Below are positions 17,989-26,401 of a stretch of DNA of 32,329 nt, piece after piece. Location of the stretch: contig JAEYAO010000109.1 of the NCBI GenBank assembly GCA_023456105.1, forward strand, positions 1 to 32,329, written 5' to 3'. A program made the translations under genes and the position numbers. The notes beneath the pieces were generated by a model. The model was not told the origin of the DNA. It was given only the letters and a program-made list of their open reading frames with translations, and did no database searches. Source of the stretch: Pseudomonadota bacterium (GTDB lineage: Bacteria > Pseudomonadota > Alphaproteobacteria > Caulobacterales > Caulobacteraceae). Each line of letters begins with the position of its first letter. The stretch's first letter is position 1.

Positions 17989-18380
17989 GCGTCCAGCGCC
18001 GCCGCCGGAACGATGGTCACGCTCTCGCCGCAGCCGCAGGCGTCTGTCTGGTTCGGATTGTTGAACACGAACTTGGACGACAGGCGCGTGGTCTCGTAGT
18101 CGATCTCGGTGCCGATCAGGAACAGCACCGCCTTGGGATCGATCAGCACGGTGACACCCTTGTCCTCCACCACCTCATCCAATGGCCCGGCGGCCTCGGC
18201 GTAGGCGAAGGTGTATTCCTGCCCCGCGCAGCCGCCGTTTTTCACCCCGACCCGCAGGCCGATGTAGGGCTTGTCGGCATTGTCCATGATCTCGCGCACG
18301 CGCTCGGCGGCGGCGTCCGTCAGGGTGACGACCTTGGGCCGGGGGCGACGCGGGCGGGTGGTGGTCTGAAGCTCGGTCAT
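17985..18380 (-). CDS. sufA: SufA/IscA-type Fe-S cluster assembly protein
   Basis: A-type carrier that receives or transfers Fe-S clusters; last gene of the SUF operon. About 131 residues after the ATG at 18380 (MTELQTTTRP); the longer frame upstream overlaps sufT and is not supported. It carries the A-type cysteines: one in GGCAGQEYTF and two in the C-terminal ACGCGES. A short basic Pro/Arg-rich N-terminus precedes VVTLTDAAAERV. The start is two bases after the sufT-like stop. It ends in the shared CTAG with plsC, so the two convergent genes have no spacer or terminator between them. Confidence 0.95.
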   Translation of the reverse strand: MTELQTTTRPRRPRPKVVTLTDAAAERVREIMDNADKPYIGLRVGVKNGGCAGQEYTFAYAEAAGPLDEVVEDKGVTVLIDPKAVLFLIGTEIDYETTRLSSKFVFNNPNQTDACGCGESVTIVPAAALDA

Positions 18381-18382
18381 GG

Positions 18383-18772
18383 TCAGAACATGTTCAGCGC
18401 GAGCTTGGCTTCGTCGCTCATTTTCGAAGGGTCCCACGGCGGATCGAACACCAGATTGGCGTGGGCGGAGCGCACGCCCTCCACCTTCATCACCGCATCC
18501 TGCACCCAGCCCGGCATCTCGCCGGCCACCGGACAGCCGGGGGCGGTCAGGGTCATGTCCACCACCACGTCGCGATCGTCCGACACGTCCACGCGGTAGA
18601 TCAGCCCCAGCTCATAGATGTCCACCGGGATCTCCGGATCGAACACCGTCTTCAGCGCCTCGATCAGATCGTCAGTCAGCTTGTCCAACTCAGCCTGCGA
18701 CAGGGCGCTTTTCTGCGGCTCGTTCCACGCCTCGGCGAAGGCGTCGCTGTCGGAAACGGGGGTTTCGGTCAT
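18383..18772 (-). CDS. sufT: SufT-like, MIP18/DUF59 family Fe-S maturation protein
   Basis: Accessory protein for Fe-S cluster assembly or delivery in SUF operons. 129 residues. The DUF59 core is clear: TVFDPEIPVDIYELGLIYRV, then DMTLTAPGCPVAG, which carries the conserved Cys, and the C-terminal VFDPPWDPSKMSDEAKLALNMF that is typical of the SUF-linked branch. It sits between sufS and sufA, with three bases to the upstream sufS stop and two to the downstream sufA start. The biochemical role of the family in alphaproteobacteria is less defined than that of the core Suf proteins. Confidence 0.93.
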   Translation of the reverse strand: MTETPVSDSDAFAEAWNEPQKSALSQAELDKLTDDLIEALKTVFDPEIPVDIYELGLIYRVDVSDDRDVVVDMTLTAPGCPVAGEMPGWVQDAVMKVEGVRSAHANLVFDPPWDPSKMSDEAKLALNMF

Positions 18773-18775
18773 GGC

Positions 18776-20014
18776 TTACACAAAGAAGTTGCGCGCCTTG
18801 ATCAGCGCATCGGCGAAGGCGTCTGCGTCCTCCAGGGTGTTATATAGGGCGAAGGACGCCCGCGTGCTCGACGTCACGCCAAAGCGCTGCGCCAGCGGCT
18901 CGCAGCAGTGCAGTCCGGCGCGGACCGCCACACCATACCGATCCATGATCTGGGCCACGTCGTGCGAGTGTGCGCCCTCGACCGCAAAGGCCAGGATCGC
19001 GCCCTTGTCCGGCGCCTCGCCCAGCACCCTCAGCCAATCGGCGTCGGCCAGCCGCGCACGGGCGTGTTCATACAGCGCATCCTCATGCGCCCGCACCGCC
19101 GCACGGTCGAAGCCCATGAACCACTCAAGCGCAGCCCCCAGGCCGATCGCCTCCAGGATCGGCGGCGTGCCGGCCTCGAAGCGATGCGGCGGCCGGGCGT
19201 AGGTGACGCGGTCGCGGCTCACCGTCTCGATCATCTCGCCCCCGCCTTGATACGGCGGCAGCGCCTCCAGCGCCTCCGCTGTCCCGTACAGCACCCCGAT
19301 CCCAGTCGGCCCATAGAGCTTGTGCCCGGTCAGCACATAGTAGTCGCAGCCGATCGCCCGAACGTCCGGCTGAGCATGCACCCCGCCCTGGCAGCCGTCG
19401 ATCAGCACCCGCGCCCCGGCCGCGTGCGCCATCTCTGTGATCCGCTTCACCGGATTGATCGTGCCCAGCACATTGGACATGTGCGTCACCGACACGATCC
19501 GCGTCCGCTCGCTCAGCAGAACGGCGTAGGCCTCCATGTCCAGCGAGCCGTCGTCCAGGATCGGGATCCACTTCAGCACCGCGCCCCGCCGCTCGCGCAG
19601 CAGGTGCCAGGGCACGATGTTGGAGTGGTGCTCCATCTCCGAGATGATGATCTCGTCGCCGGGCTGGATCGACAGCCCCAGGCTGGACGCCACCAGATTG
19701 ACCGCCTCGGTCCCGCCCTTGGTCCAGACGATGTTGGAGGCGGCCTCCGCGTTCAGGAACCGCGCCGCCGTCTCGCGCGCGCCCTCGAACGCCTCGGTGG
19801 TCTCATTGGCCAGAGTGTGCAGGCCACGGTGCACGTTGGCGTATGACCCCTCCATCGCGCCCACCATGGCGTCGATCACCGCCCGCGGCTTCTGCGCCGA
19901 GGCGGCGTTGTCCAGATAAACCAGCGGCCTGCCGTTCACCGTCCGCGACAGGATCGGGAACTGCGCGCGCGTGGCGTAGGGGTCGAAGCGGGTCAGAGTC
20001 GCGCCGTCAGCCAT
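18776..20014 (-). CDS. sufS: SufS, class II cysteine desulfurase
   Basis: PLP enzyme that takes sulfur from cysteine for Fe-S assembly. About 412 residues from the ATG at 20014 (MADGATLTRFDPYATRAQFP). Visible features are YLDNAASAQKP, the class II NVHRGLHTLAN, the His of EMEHHSNIVPW, the PLP lysine in LTGHKLYGPTGIGVLYG, and the catalytic Cys in RAGLHCCEPL. The start overlaps the end of sufD by 22 bases. SufE is not present in the window, so the sulfur acceptor would have to be elsewhere or unnecessary. A second, class I desulfurase lies upstream in the same operon. Confidence 0.96.
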   Translation of the reverse strand: MADGATLTRFDPYATRAQFPILSRTVNGRPLVYLDNAASAQKPRAVIDAMVGAMEGSYANVHRGLHTLANETTEAFEGARETAARFLNAEAASNIVWTKGGTEAVNLVASSLGLSIQPGDEIIISEMEHHSNIVPWHLLRERRGAVLKWIPILDDGSLDMEAYAVLLSERTRIVSVTHMSNVLGTINPVKRITEMAHAAGARVLIDGCQGGVHAQPDVRAIGCDYYVLTGHKLYGPTGIGVLYGTAEALEALPPYQGGGEMIETVSRDRVTYARPPHRFEAGTPPILEAIGLGAALEWFMGFDRAAVRAHEDALYEHARARLADADWLRVLGEAPDKGAILAFAVEGAHSHDVAQIMDRYGVAVRAGLHCCEPLAQRFGVTSSTRASFALYNTLEDADAFADALIKARNFFV

Positions 20015-21009
20015 TCCCGCACCACTTCCCGAGCGCCCTCGTGCTCGATCCGGTCCACCACCTCGATCAGGAAGGCCTGCGTCAGCAACGCCCGCGCCTC
20101 GTCCGCCGGAATGCCGCGCTGCTGCATGTAGAACAGCGCGCGTTCGTCCAGATTGCCCACGGTGTTGCCATGCGCGCACTGCACGTCGTCGGCGTAGATG
20201 ATCAGCTCGGGCTTGGCGTCGATCTCGGCGCGCTCCGAGGCGATCAGCGCGTGGTGGCCCATGCGCGCATCGGTGCCGTCCGCCCCGCGCTGCACCATGA
20301 TCTTGCCCTGGAACACGCCGCGCGCCGTATCTCGCGCCACGCCCTTGGTCAGTTGGCTGGTTGCCCCATCCGGCGCGACGTGATCGGCCACGGTGGTCAT
20401 GTCCACGTGCCGCGAGCCGTTCAGCAGATACAGCCCGTCCATCCGCACCTCGGCCTTGTCGCCGCCATGCCTCAGTTGCGTCTCCAGCCGCTGCAGCCGC
20501 GCGCCGGTCGCCACGATCGTCTGGCGATAGACGCCGCCGACCTCGACCCGCACCCGGGCCTCTGTGACGGATATGGCGTCCCCTGGCTCATCGACCAGCA
20601 CAATACGCGTCACCTCGGCCCCGGACGCCACATCCAGCTCCAGCCGATTGTGCGCCAGATAGGCCGAACCGCTGCCTTCGTGGCTCTCCAGCAGCAGCAG
20701 CTTCGCTCCGGGCCGCGCCGACACCCGCGCGGCGGCGGCATGCGCCGTTCCGGTCGCATCCGAGATGAAGCGCAGGCGCAGCGTCTGCTCGCCGCCCGCG
20801 ATAAAGTCCGTCACGCCGACCGGCCGCCCATTGGCGAAGACGATAGCCTCGCCGCCCAGGTCGTAGAAAGGTCCCGGCGCGCCCACCTGCGCCGTGCCGG
20901 ACGGCGCAGGCGCCTCGCGCAGCAGCCGCCTCAGGTCGCTGTAGCGCCACGCCTCCACCCGCCGCGACGGAAAGGTCGAAGCGTCGCGGATGTCGAGGGC
21001 CGCCGTCAT
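19993..21009 (-). CDS. sufD: SufD, Fe-S scaffold complex subunit
   Basis: Partner of SufB in the SufBC2D scaffold that assembles Fe-S clusters in the cytoplasm. 338 residues. The N-terminus is FPSRRVEAWRYSDLRRLL, typical of SufD. The beta-helix core contains LDVASGAEVTRIVLVDE, and the conserved C-terminal part includes YADDVQCAHGNTVGNLDERALFYMQQRGI, which carries the conserved Cys-His, then EARALLTQAFL. The start ATGA overlaps the sufC stop by four bases, and sufS overlaps its 3' end by 22 bases, so translation is probably coupled. Confidence 0.96.
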   Translation of the reverse strand: MTAALDIRDASTFPSRRVEAWRYSDLRRLLREAPAPSGTAQVGAPGPFYDLGGEAIVFANGRPVGVTDFIAGGEQTLRLRFISDATGTAHAAAARVSARPGAKLLLLESHEGSGSAYLAHNRLELDVASGAEVTRIVLVDEPGDAISVTEARVRVEVGGVYRQTIVATGARLQRLETQLRHGGDKAEVRMDGLYLLNGSRHVDMTTVADHVAPDGATSQLTKGVARDTARGVFQGKIMVQRGADGTDARMGHHALIASERAEIDAKPELIIYADDVQCAHGNTVGNLDERALFYMQQRGIPADEARALLTQAFLIEVVDRIEHEGAREVVREWLTARL

Positions 21010-21755
21010 GCGGCCGCCGGCAGGTACTTGTCGTAGCCCTCCGCCTCCAGTTGCAGCGCCAGCTCCGGCCCGCCCGAAGCGACGATGCGGCCCGCCGCCA
21101 GCACATGCACCCGGTCCGGTTTGATGTAGTCCAGCAGCCGCTGATAGTGGGTGATCACCAACATGGCTCGCTCCGGCGAGCGCAGTGCGTTCACCCCCTC
21201 CGACACGATCCGCAGGGCGTCGATGTCGAGGCCGGAATCGGTCTCGTCGAGGATCAGCAGCGACGGCTCCAAGAGCGCCATCTGCAGGATCTCCATCCGC
21301 TTCTTCTCGCCGCCCGAAAAGCCGACGTTCAGCGGCCGCTTCAGCATGTCGAAATCCATGCGCAGGCGCTTGGACGCTTCGCGCACCAGCTTCAGGAACG
21401 CCGGCGCCGAAACCTCGTCCTCACCGCGCGCCCGCTTCTGCGCATTCAGCGCCGTGCGCACGAACGTCAGGGCCGGCACGCCGGGGATCTCGATCGGATA
21501 CTGGAACGACAGGAACACGCCCTTGGCGGCGCGCTCGGCAGGCTCAAGCTCCAGCAAGTCCTCGCCGTTCCAGGCGACCGATCCGTCCGTCGCCTCATAG
21601 CCCGGCCGCCCCGACAGGGCGTAGCCCAGCGTCGACTTCCCCGCCCCGTTCGGCCCCATGACCGCGTGTACCTCTCCCGCCGGCACTTCGAGCGTCAGCC
21701 CCTTCAAGATCGGCTTGTCGCCGACGGAGACGTGGAGGTTGTTGATGTTCAGCAT
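21006..21755 (-). CDS. sufC: SufC, Fe-S assembly ATPase
   Basis: ABC-type ATPase that drives the SufBCD scaffold; soluble, not a transporter. 249 residues. Walker A is GPNGAGKS (34-41), the signature is FSGGEKKRMEILQ, Walker B is SLLILDETDSGLD, and the H-loop is VITHYQRLLDYI. The last two are typical of SufC. It begins 15 bases after the sufB stop; the intervening bases are A-rich on the coding strand but hold only a weak ribosome site. It overlaps sufD by four bases. Confidence 0.98.
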   Translation of the reverse strand: MLNINNLHVSVGDKPILKGLTLEVPAGEVHAVMGPNGAGKSTLGYALSGRPGYEATDGSVAWNGEDLLELEPAERAAKGVFLSFQYPIEIPGVPALTFVRTALNAQKRARGEDEVSAPAFLKLVREASKRLRMDFDMLKRPLNVGFSGGEKKRMEILQMALLEPSLLILDETDSGLDIDALRIVSEGVNALRSPERAMLVITHYQRLLDYIKPDRVHVLAAGRIVASGGPELALQLEAEGYDKYLPAAA

Positions 21756-21770
21756 TGTTTTTCTTGTTCT

Positions 21771-23237
<1,467 letters not shown>

Positions 23238-23239
23238 GG

Positions 23240-24376
23240 TTACGCGAGTTCCTTCACGCGCTCTGCCTGGCGCGTCCTGTGCTTGATATAGGCGCTCGAC
23301 CACGCATCCGCGAACCGGATCCAGTCGCCTTCAACCGTGCTCCAGCCGCCGGAGACGCGGACTGCGCCGCGCGCCAGGGCGTCCAGCCCCATGGCCGAGA
23401 TCGTCTTGGAAGGCTTCACCTTGCCCGACGAACAGGCCGAGCCGGCCGAGACCATCACGCCGGCCAGATCCAGCATGATAAGCTGCTGCGGACTGTCCCA
23501 GCCCTCGACCGCGAGGAACAAAGTGTTGGGCAGGCGCGGAGCGCCCTCGCCGATCACCACCGCGCCCGCCGACTTGACCGCCGCCGCCGCCGCATCGCGC
23601 CAGGCGGCGTGATCCGACGCCTGCGAAAGGTCGCGCATCGCGCACTCGGCCGCCACGCCGAAACCGGCGATCCCGGCGACGTTCTCCGTCCCCGCGCGCA
23701 GGCCCCGCTCCTGCCCCGCGCCGTGCAGAATGCGCACGCCCGCGCGGCCTTCTTTCAGCACCAGGGCGCCGACGCCCTGCGGCCCGCCCAGCTTGTGCGC
23801 CGACAGCGTCAGGCTGTCGGCGTCCAGTTCTCGCATGTCCACCGCGATCTTGCCGGCCGACTGGATCGCGTCGACGTGCAGCCAGCCCCCGGCCGTCCGC
23901 ACCAGGGCCGCAGCCTCCGCGATCGGCTGGATCACGCCGCTTTCGTTGTTCGCATGGTGGATGGCGACAACCGCCCGGCCGGGGCGCGCCAGCACCTGCT
24001 CGAGCCAGACCAGATCGACCAGGCCATTCTCATCGACTGACGCCACCTCGACCGGAACGCCCGCGTTGGCGGCCGTCTCGGCCACGCACGGGTGTTCGGT
24101 CGCCGACACGATCAGCCGCTCAAAGCCGGTGGCAAGAGCGCTGTGGATGCCCTGCGCATTGGCCTCGGTGCCGCCCGAGTTGAACACCACCGCGGTCGGA
24201 TCCGCGCCGACCAGTTCGGCCACCTTCGCCCTCGCCGTCTCGATCCGCGCCCGCGAACGCCGTCCGGCCGCGTGCACCGCCGACGGATTGCCGTTGTCGG
24301 CCAGCGCCTTGGCCACCTCAGCCTGCACCTCCGGCCGCGTCAGGGCCGAGGCGTTGTAGTCCAGATAGACGCTCAC
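23240..24376 (-). CDS. cysteine desulfurase, class I (IscS/NifS type)
   Basis: PLP-dependent desulfurase that supplies persulfide sulfur. About 378 residues from the GTG at 24376 (MSVYLDYNASALTRPEV). Visible features are NSGGTEANAQGI, TEHPCVAET, HANNESGVIQPI, the PLP lysine in TLSAHKLGGPQGVG, GLRAGTENVAGIAGFG, and the catalytic-Cys loop SAGSACSSGKVKPS, all typical of class I enzymes. GTGA overlaps the regulator stop by four bases. It sits between the iscR-type gene and sufB. It is distinct from the class II SufS further down the operon, so the operon encodes two desulfurases. Confidence 0.95.
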   Translation of the reverse strand: MSVYLDYNASALTRPEVQAEVAKALADNGNPSAVHAAGRRSRARIETARAKVAELVGADPTAVVFNSGGTEANAQGIHSALATGFERLIVSATEHPCVAETAANAGVPVEVASVDENGLVDLVWLEQVLARPGRAVVAIHHANNESGVIQPIAEAAALVRTAGGWLHVDAIQSAGKIAVDMRELDADSLTLSAHKLGGPQGVGALVLKEGRAGVRILHGAGQERGLRAGTENVAGIAGFGVAAECAMRDLSQASDHAAWRDAAAAAVKSAGAVVIGEGAPRLPNTLFLAVEGWDSPQQLIMLDLAGVMVSAGSACSSGKVKPSKTISAMGLDALARGAVRVSGGWSTVEGDWIRFADAWSSAYIKHRTRQAERVKELA

Positions 24377-24855
24377 GCCGCCACTCCGACGGCTTCCGGT
24401 TCGACCGCGACCTCGCGTCGACGCCCGGTGCGGTTCATCACCACATCCTCCAGCGACACGCCGGCCAGGTAGCGATGGATCTCCTCGCCCAGATCCTCCC
24501 ACAGGTTGTGGGTGATGCAGCGCTCGCCGGCGAGCATGCAGCCCTTGGGCGATCCGTGCGCCACGCACCGGGTCGCCCGGATCGGCTCGTCCACCGCCAG
24601 CACGATCTCGGCCACCACCGTCTGGTCCGCACCCTTGGCCAGGCGATAGCCGCCGCCTGGCCCCCGCACGCTTCGAACCAGCCCGCTCTTCCTCAGCCGC
24701 GCGAACAGCTGCTCCAGATAGCTCAACGAAATTTCCTGGCGCGCGGCGATCTCGGCCAAGGACACGGCGCGCGTCTGCCCGTCGGCGGCGCGGCCGTTCT
24801 TGGCCAGGTCGGCCATCGCCATCACGGCGTATCGTCCCTTGGTCGACAGACGCAT
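24373..24855 (-). CDS. iscR: IscR/Rrf2-family Fe-S-sensing transcriptional regulator
   Basis: Winged-helix repressor likely to sense Fe-S status and control this operon. About 160 residues. The DNA-binding half has MRLSTKGRYAVMAMADLA and the recognition region SLSYLEQLFARLRKSGLVRSVRGPGGGYRLA. The C-terminal half holds three cysteines and a His in CVAHGSPKGCMLAGERCITH, close to the Cys3-His cluster site of IscR (RCVAHGS... C...C...TH). The ATG at 24855 is preferred to a TTG one codon earlier. It is the first gene of the SUF operon and probably autoregulatory, since the candidate operator lies in its own promoter. SufR or RirA are other Rrf2-related possibilities; the cysteine spacing favours IscR. 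Confidence 0.94.
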   Translation of the reverse strand: MRLSTKGRYAVMAMADLAKNGRAADGQTRAVSLAEIAARQEISLSYLEQLFARLRKSGLVRSVRGPGGGYRLAKGADQTVVAEIVLAVDEPIRATRCVAHGSPKGCMLAGERCITHNLWEDLGEEIHRYLAGVSLEDVVMNRTGRRREVAVEPEAVGVAA

Positions 24856-24937
24856 CAAGCACCCATGAAAATCAGCGCGCTTTCCGGGGCTCTTGTGCTA
24901 GAACCCGCGCCCTCGCCAGGGCGTCGGCGCGCAGGGC

Positions 24938-24967
24938 GGACTTAGAAAGTCCTACCGGCGCAGTCAA
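24938..24967 (-). promoter_or_regulatory. SUF operon promoter with IscR-type palindrome on the -10
   Basis: On the minus strand, TTGACT (24967-24962) and TAAGTC (24944-24939) are 17 bases apart. The 15-base perfect inverted repeat GGACTTAGAAAGTCC (24938-24952) covers the -10. Its inner 13 bases have the GACTn-nnn-nAGTC geometry of the E. coli type 1 IscR box, though the flanks differ. A regulator bound there would block RNA polymerase. A 6-bp stem with a four-base loop (24908-24923) lies in the leader. Confidence 0.65.
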
Positions 24968-25015
24968 GTATTGCCCGGCGGCGAAACGACACTTGAACGG
25001 ATTCCGGAGCCCTGA

Positions 25016-25666
25016 ATGCCCGAAGTCATCCTGCCCGGCGCCTCCGGCCGCATCGAAGGCCGCTATTCGCCCGGCAAGCGGCCGAACGCGCCCATCGCCC
25101 TGATCCTGCACCCGCACCCCAAGGCGGGCGGGCACATGAACAATCCGGTGACGGTGACCCTGCACCAGCTGTTCGTGCAGCGCGGCTTCGCCACCCTGCG
25201 CTACAACTCGCGCGGCGTGGGCAAGTCGCAGGGCGAGTTCGATTCGGGCATCGGCGAGCTGGCCGACGCCGCCACCGCTCTGGACTGGCTGCAGGCCAAC
25301 AATCCGGGCGCCAGCCAGACCTGGGTCGCCGGCTACCAGTTCGGCGCCTACATCGGCATGCAGCTGCTGATGCGCCGGCCGGAGACGGACGGCTTCATCT
25401 CGGTGTCGCCGCCCTCCAACATGTACGACTTCAGCTTCCTGGCGCCCTGCCCTGCGTCCGGCCTGTTCCTGCACGGCACGGCGGACACCATCGTGCCGCC
25501 GATCGAGGTCGAGCGCGTGGTCAACAAGCTGCGCAGCCAGAAGGGCATCGTCATCGACTACGAGCTGGAGGAAGGCGCCAGCCACTTCTGGCAGGACCAC
25601 GTCCCCGCCGTCGACCGTCGCGTCGGCGCCTATCTCGACAAGCGCCTGGCCGAAAAGCCGGCCTAG
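25016..25666 (+). CDS. alpha/beta-hydrolase-fold protein with altered nucleophile elbow
   Basis: 216 residues with the fold of dienelactone-hydrolase-like alpha/beta hydrolases: an oxyanion-side ILHPHPKAGGHMNNPV, then FATLRYNSRGVGKSQGEFD, a later strand GLFLHGTADTIVPP with the acid position, and EEGASHFWQDH with a His. The expected nucleophile elbow GxSxG reads AGYQFGAYI, with Gln (CAG) in place of Ser. If the sequence is right, the protein lacks a classical serine nucleophile and may be non-catalytic or act differently. GGAG lies six bases before the ATG. The gene is divergent from the SUF regulator, so their promoters share one ~160-base region. The function is unknown. Confidence 0.9.
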   Translation: MPEVILPGASGRIEGRYSPGKRPNAPIALILHPHPKAGGHMNNPVTVTLHQLFVQRGFATLRYNSRGVGKSQGEFDSGIGELADAATALDWLQANNPGASQTWVAGYQFGAYIGMQLLMRRPETDGFISVSPPSNMYDFSFLAPCPASGLFLHGTADTIVPPIEVERVVNKLRSQKGIVIDYELEEGASHFWQDHVPAVDRRVGAYLDKRLAEKPA

Positions 25667-25687
25667 CGAGAGCCGCGGCCGAGTGGT

Positions 25688-25713
25688 ATGTCCTGACCAA
25701 CTAACAGGTCAGG
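25688..25713 (+). promoter_or_regulatory. candidate toxin-antitoxin operator
   Basis: A perfect 7-bp inverted repeat, CCTGACC (25692-25698) and GGTCAGG (25707-25713) with an 8-base spacer, lies directly before the antitoxin start. Its right arm merges with the AGGAAG ribosome site. A TATGTC -10-like element (25688-25693) touches its left arm. Phd/VapB-type antitoxins typically bind such palindromes, so this is a probable autoregulatory site. Confidence 0.6.
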
Positions 25714-25718
25714 AAGCC

Positions 25719-25967
25719 ATGGACCGCATCAGCCTGTCGGACGCTAAGGCGAACCTCAGCGCGATCATCGATCGTGTGGAGAGGGGCGAACAGATCGAGA
25801 TCATGCGGCGCGGAAAGCCGGTCGCCAGACTGGCTCCGACCCTGGTTGAGCCGAAGTCGAAGAAGCCGTTCGACTGGGATGAACTTGATCGTGTCGTCGG
25901 CCGGATGACTCCGCAGACGGAAAGCGCCGGCGACTTCATGCGTCGTGTCCGCGACAGCGGCTACTAG
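25719..25967 (+). CDS. Phd/YefM-type antitoxin
   Basis: 82-residue antitoxin. The N-terminal Phd/YefM DNA-binding fold is clear in MDRISLSDAKANLSAIIDRV, GEQIEIMRRGKPVARLAP. The C-terminal segment (KKPFDWDELDRVVGRM...GDFMRRVRDSGY) would wrap the toxin. The ATG at 25719 follows AGGAAGCC; the open frame begins 12 codons earlier, but that part overlaps the operator and is not likely protein. The stop TAG overlaps the toxin GTG by one base, so production of the two is coupled. Confidence 0.92.
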   Translation: MDRISLSDAKANLSAIIDRVERGEQIEIMRRGKPVARLAPTLVEPKSKKPFDWDELDRVVGRMTPQTESAGDFMRRVRDSGY

Positions 25968-26401
25968 TGTTCTACCTCGATGCGTCGGTCATCGTCGCGG
26001 CCGTGACCGACGAACCGCACCGTACGGCGGTTCTCCAGTGGCTGCGCGCGAACCAGGACAAGCTCGTGGTCAGCAGCTGGACGCTGACTGAAGTCGCCTC
26101 GGCGCTTTCCATCAAGGTGCGGGATCTCCGACTGACGGAAAGCGACAAGGATGCGGGCTGGAGGCAGGTCGAGGCCATGCGAAACACCGTCCTCATGCAA
26201 ACGGTCATCGAGGAACCGCACTTCTACGCCGCCCTGCGCTTCGTCAGCCAGCATCAGACCGGCCTGCGCGGCGGCGACGCTCTGCACATCGCCGTGACGG
26301 CAGACTACGATTGCGCCTTGGTGACCCTTGATCGACGCATGGCGAAGGGCGCTCGCTTGATCGGCCTGGCCGTAGTGGAGCTGCCGAACCCGCCTCAGTA
26401 G
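25967..26401 (+). CDS. vapC: VapC-type PIN-domain toxin ribonuclease
   Basis: PIN-domain endoribonuclease toxin of about 144 residues. The acidic residues expected around the metal site are present: Asp in FYLDASVIVAA at the N-terminus, Glu in TLTEVASAL, Asp in LRGGDALHIAVTA, and Asp in LVTLDRRM. Known VapC enzymes cut tRNA or rRNA; the target here is unknown. The start is GTG at 25967 within TAGTG shared with the antitoxin stop. Its 3' end overlaps the convergent NamZ-like gene by seven bases. Confidence 0.93.
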   Translation: MFYLDASVIVAAVTDEPHRTAVLQWLRANQDKLVVSSWTLTEVASALSIKVRDLRLTESDKDAGWRQVEAMRNTVLMQTVIEEPHFYAALRFVSQHQTGLRGGDALHIAVTADYDCALVTLDRRMAKGARLIGLAVVELPNPPQ

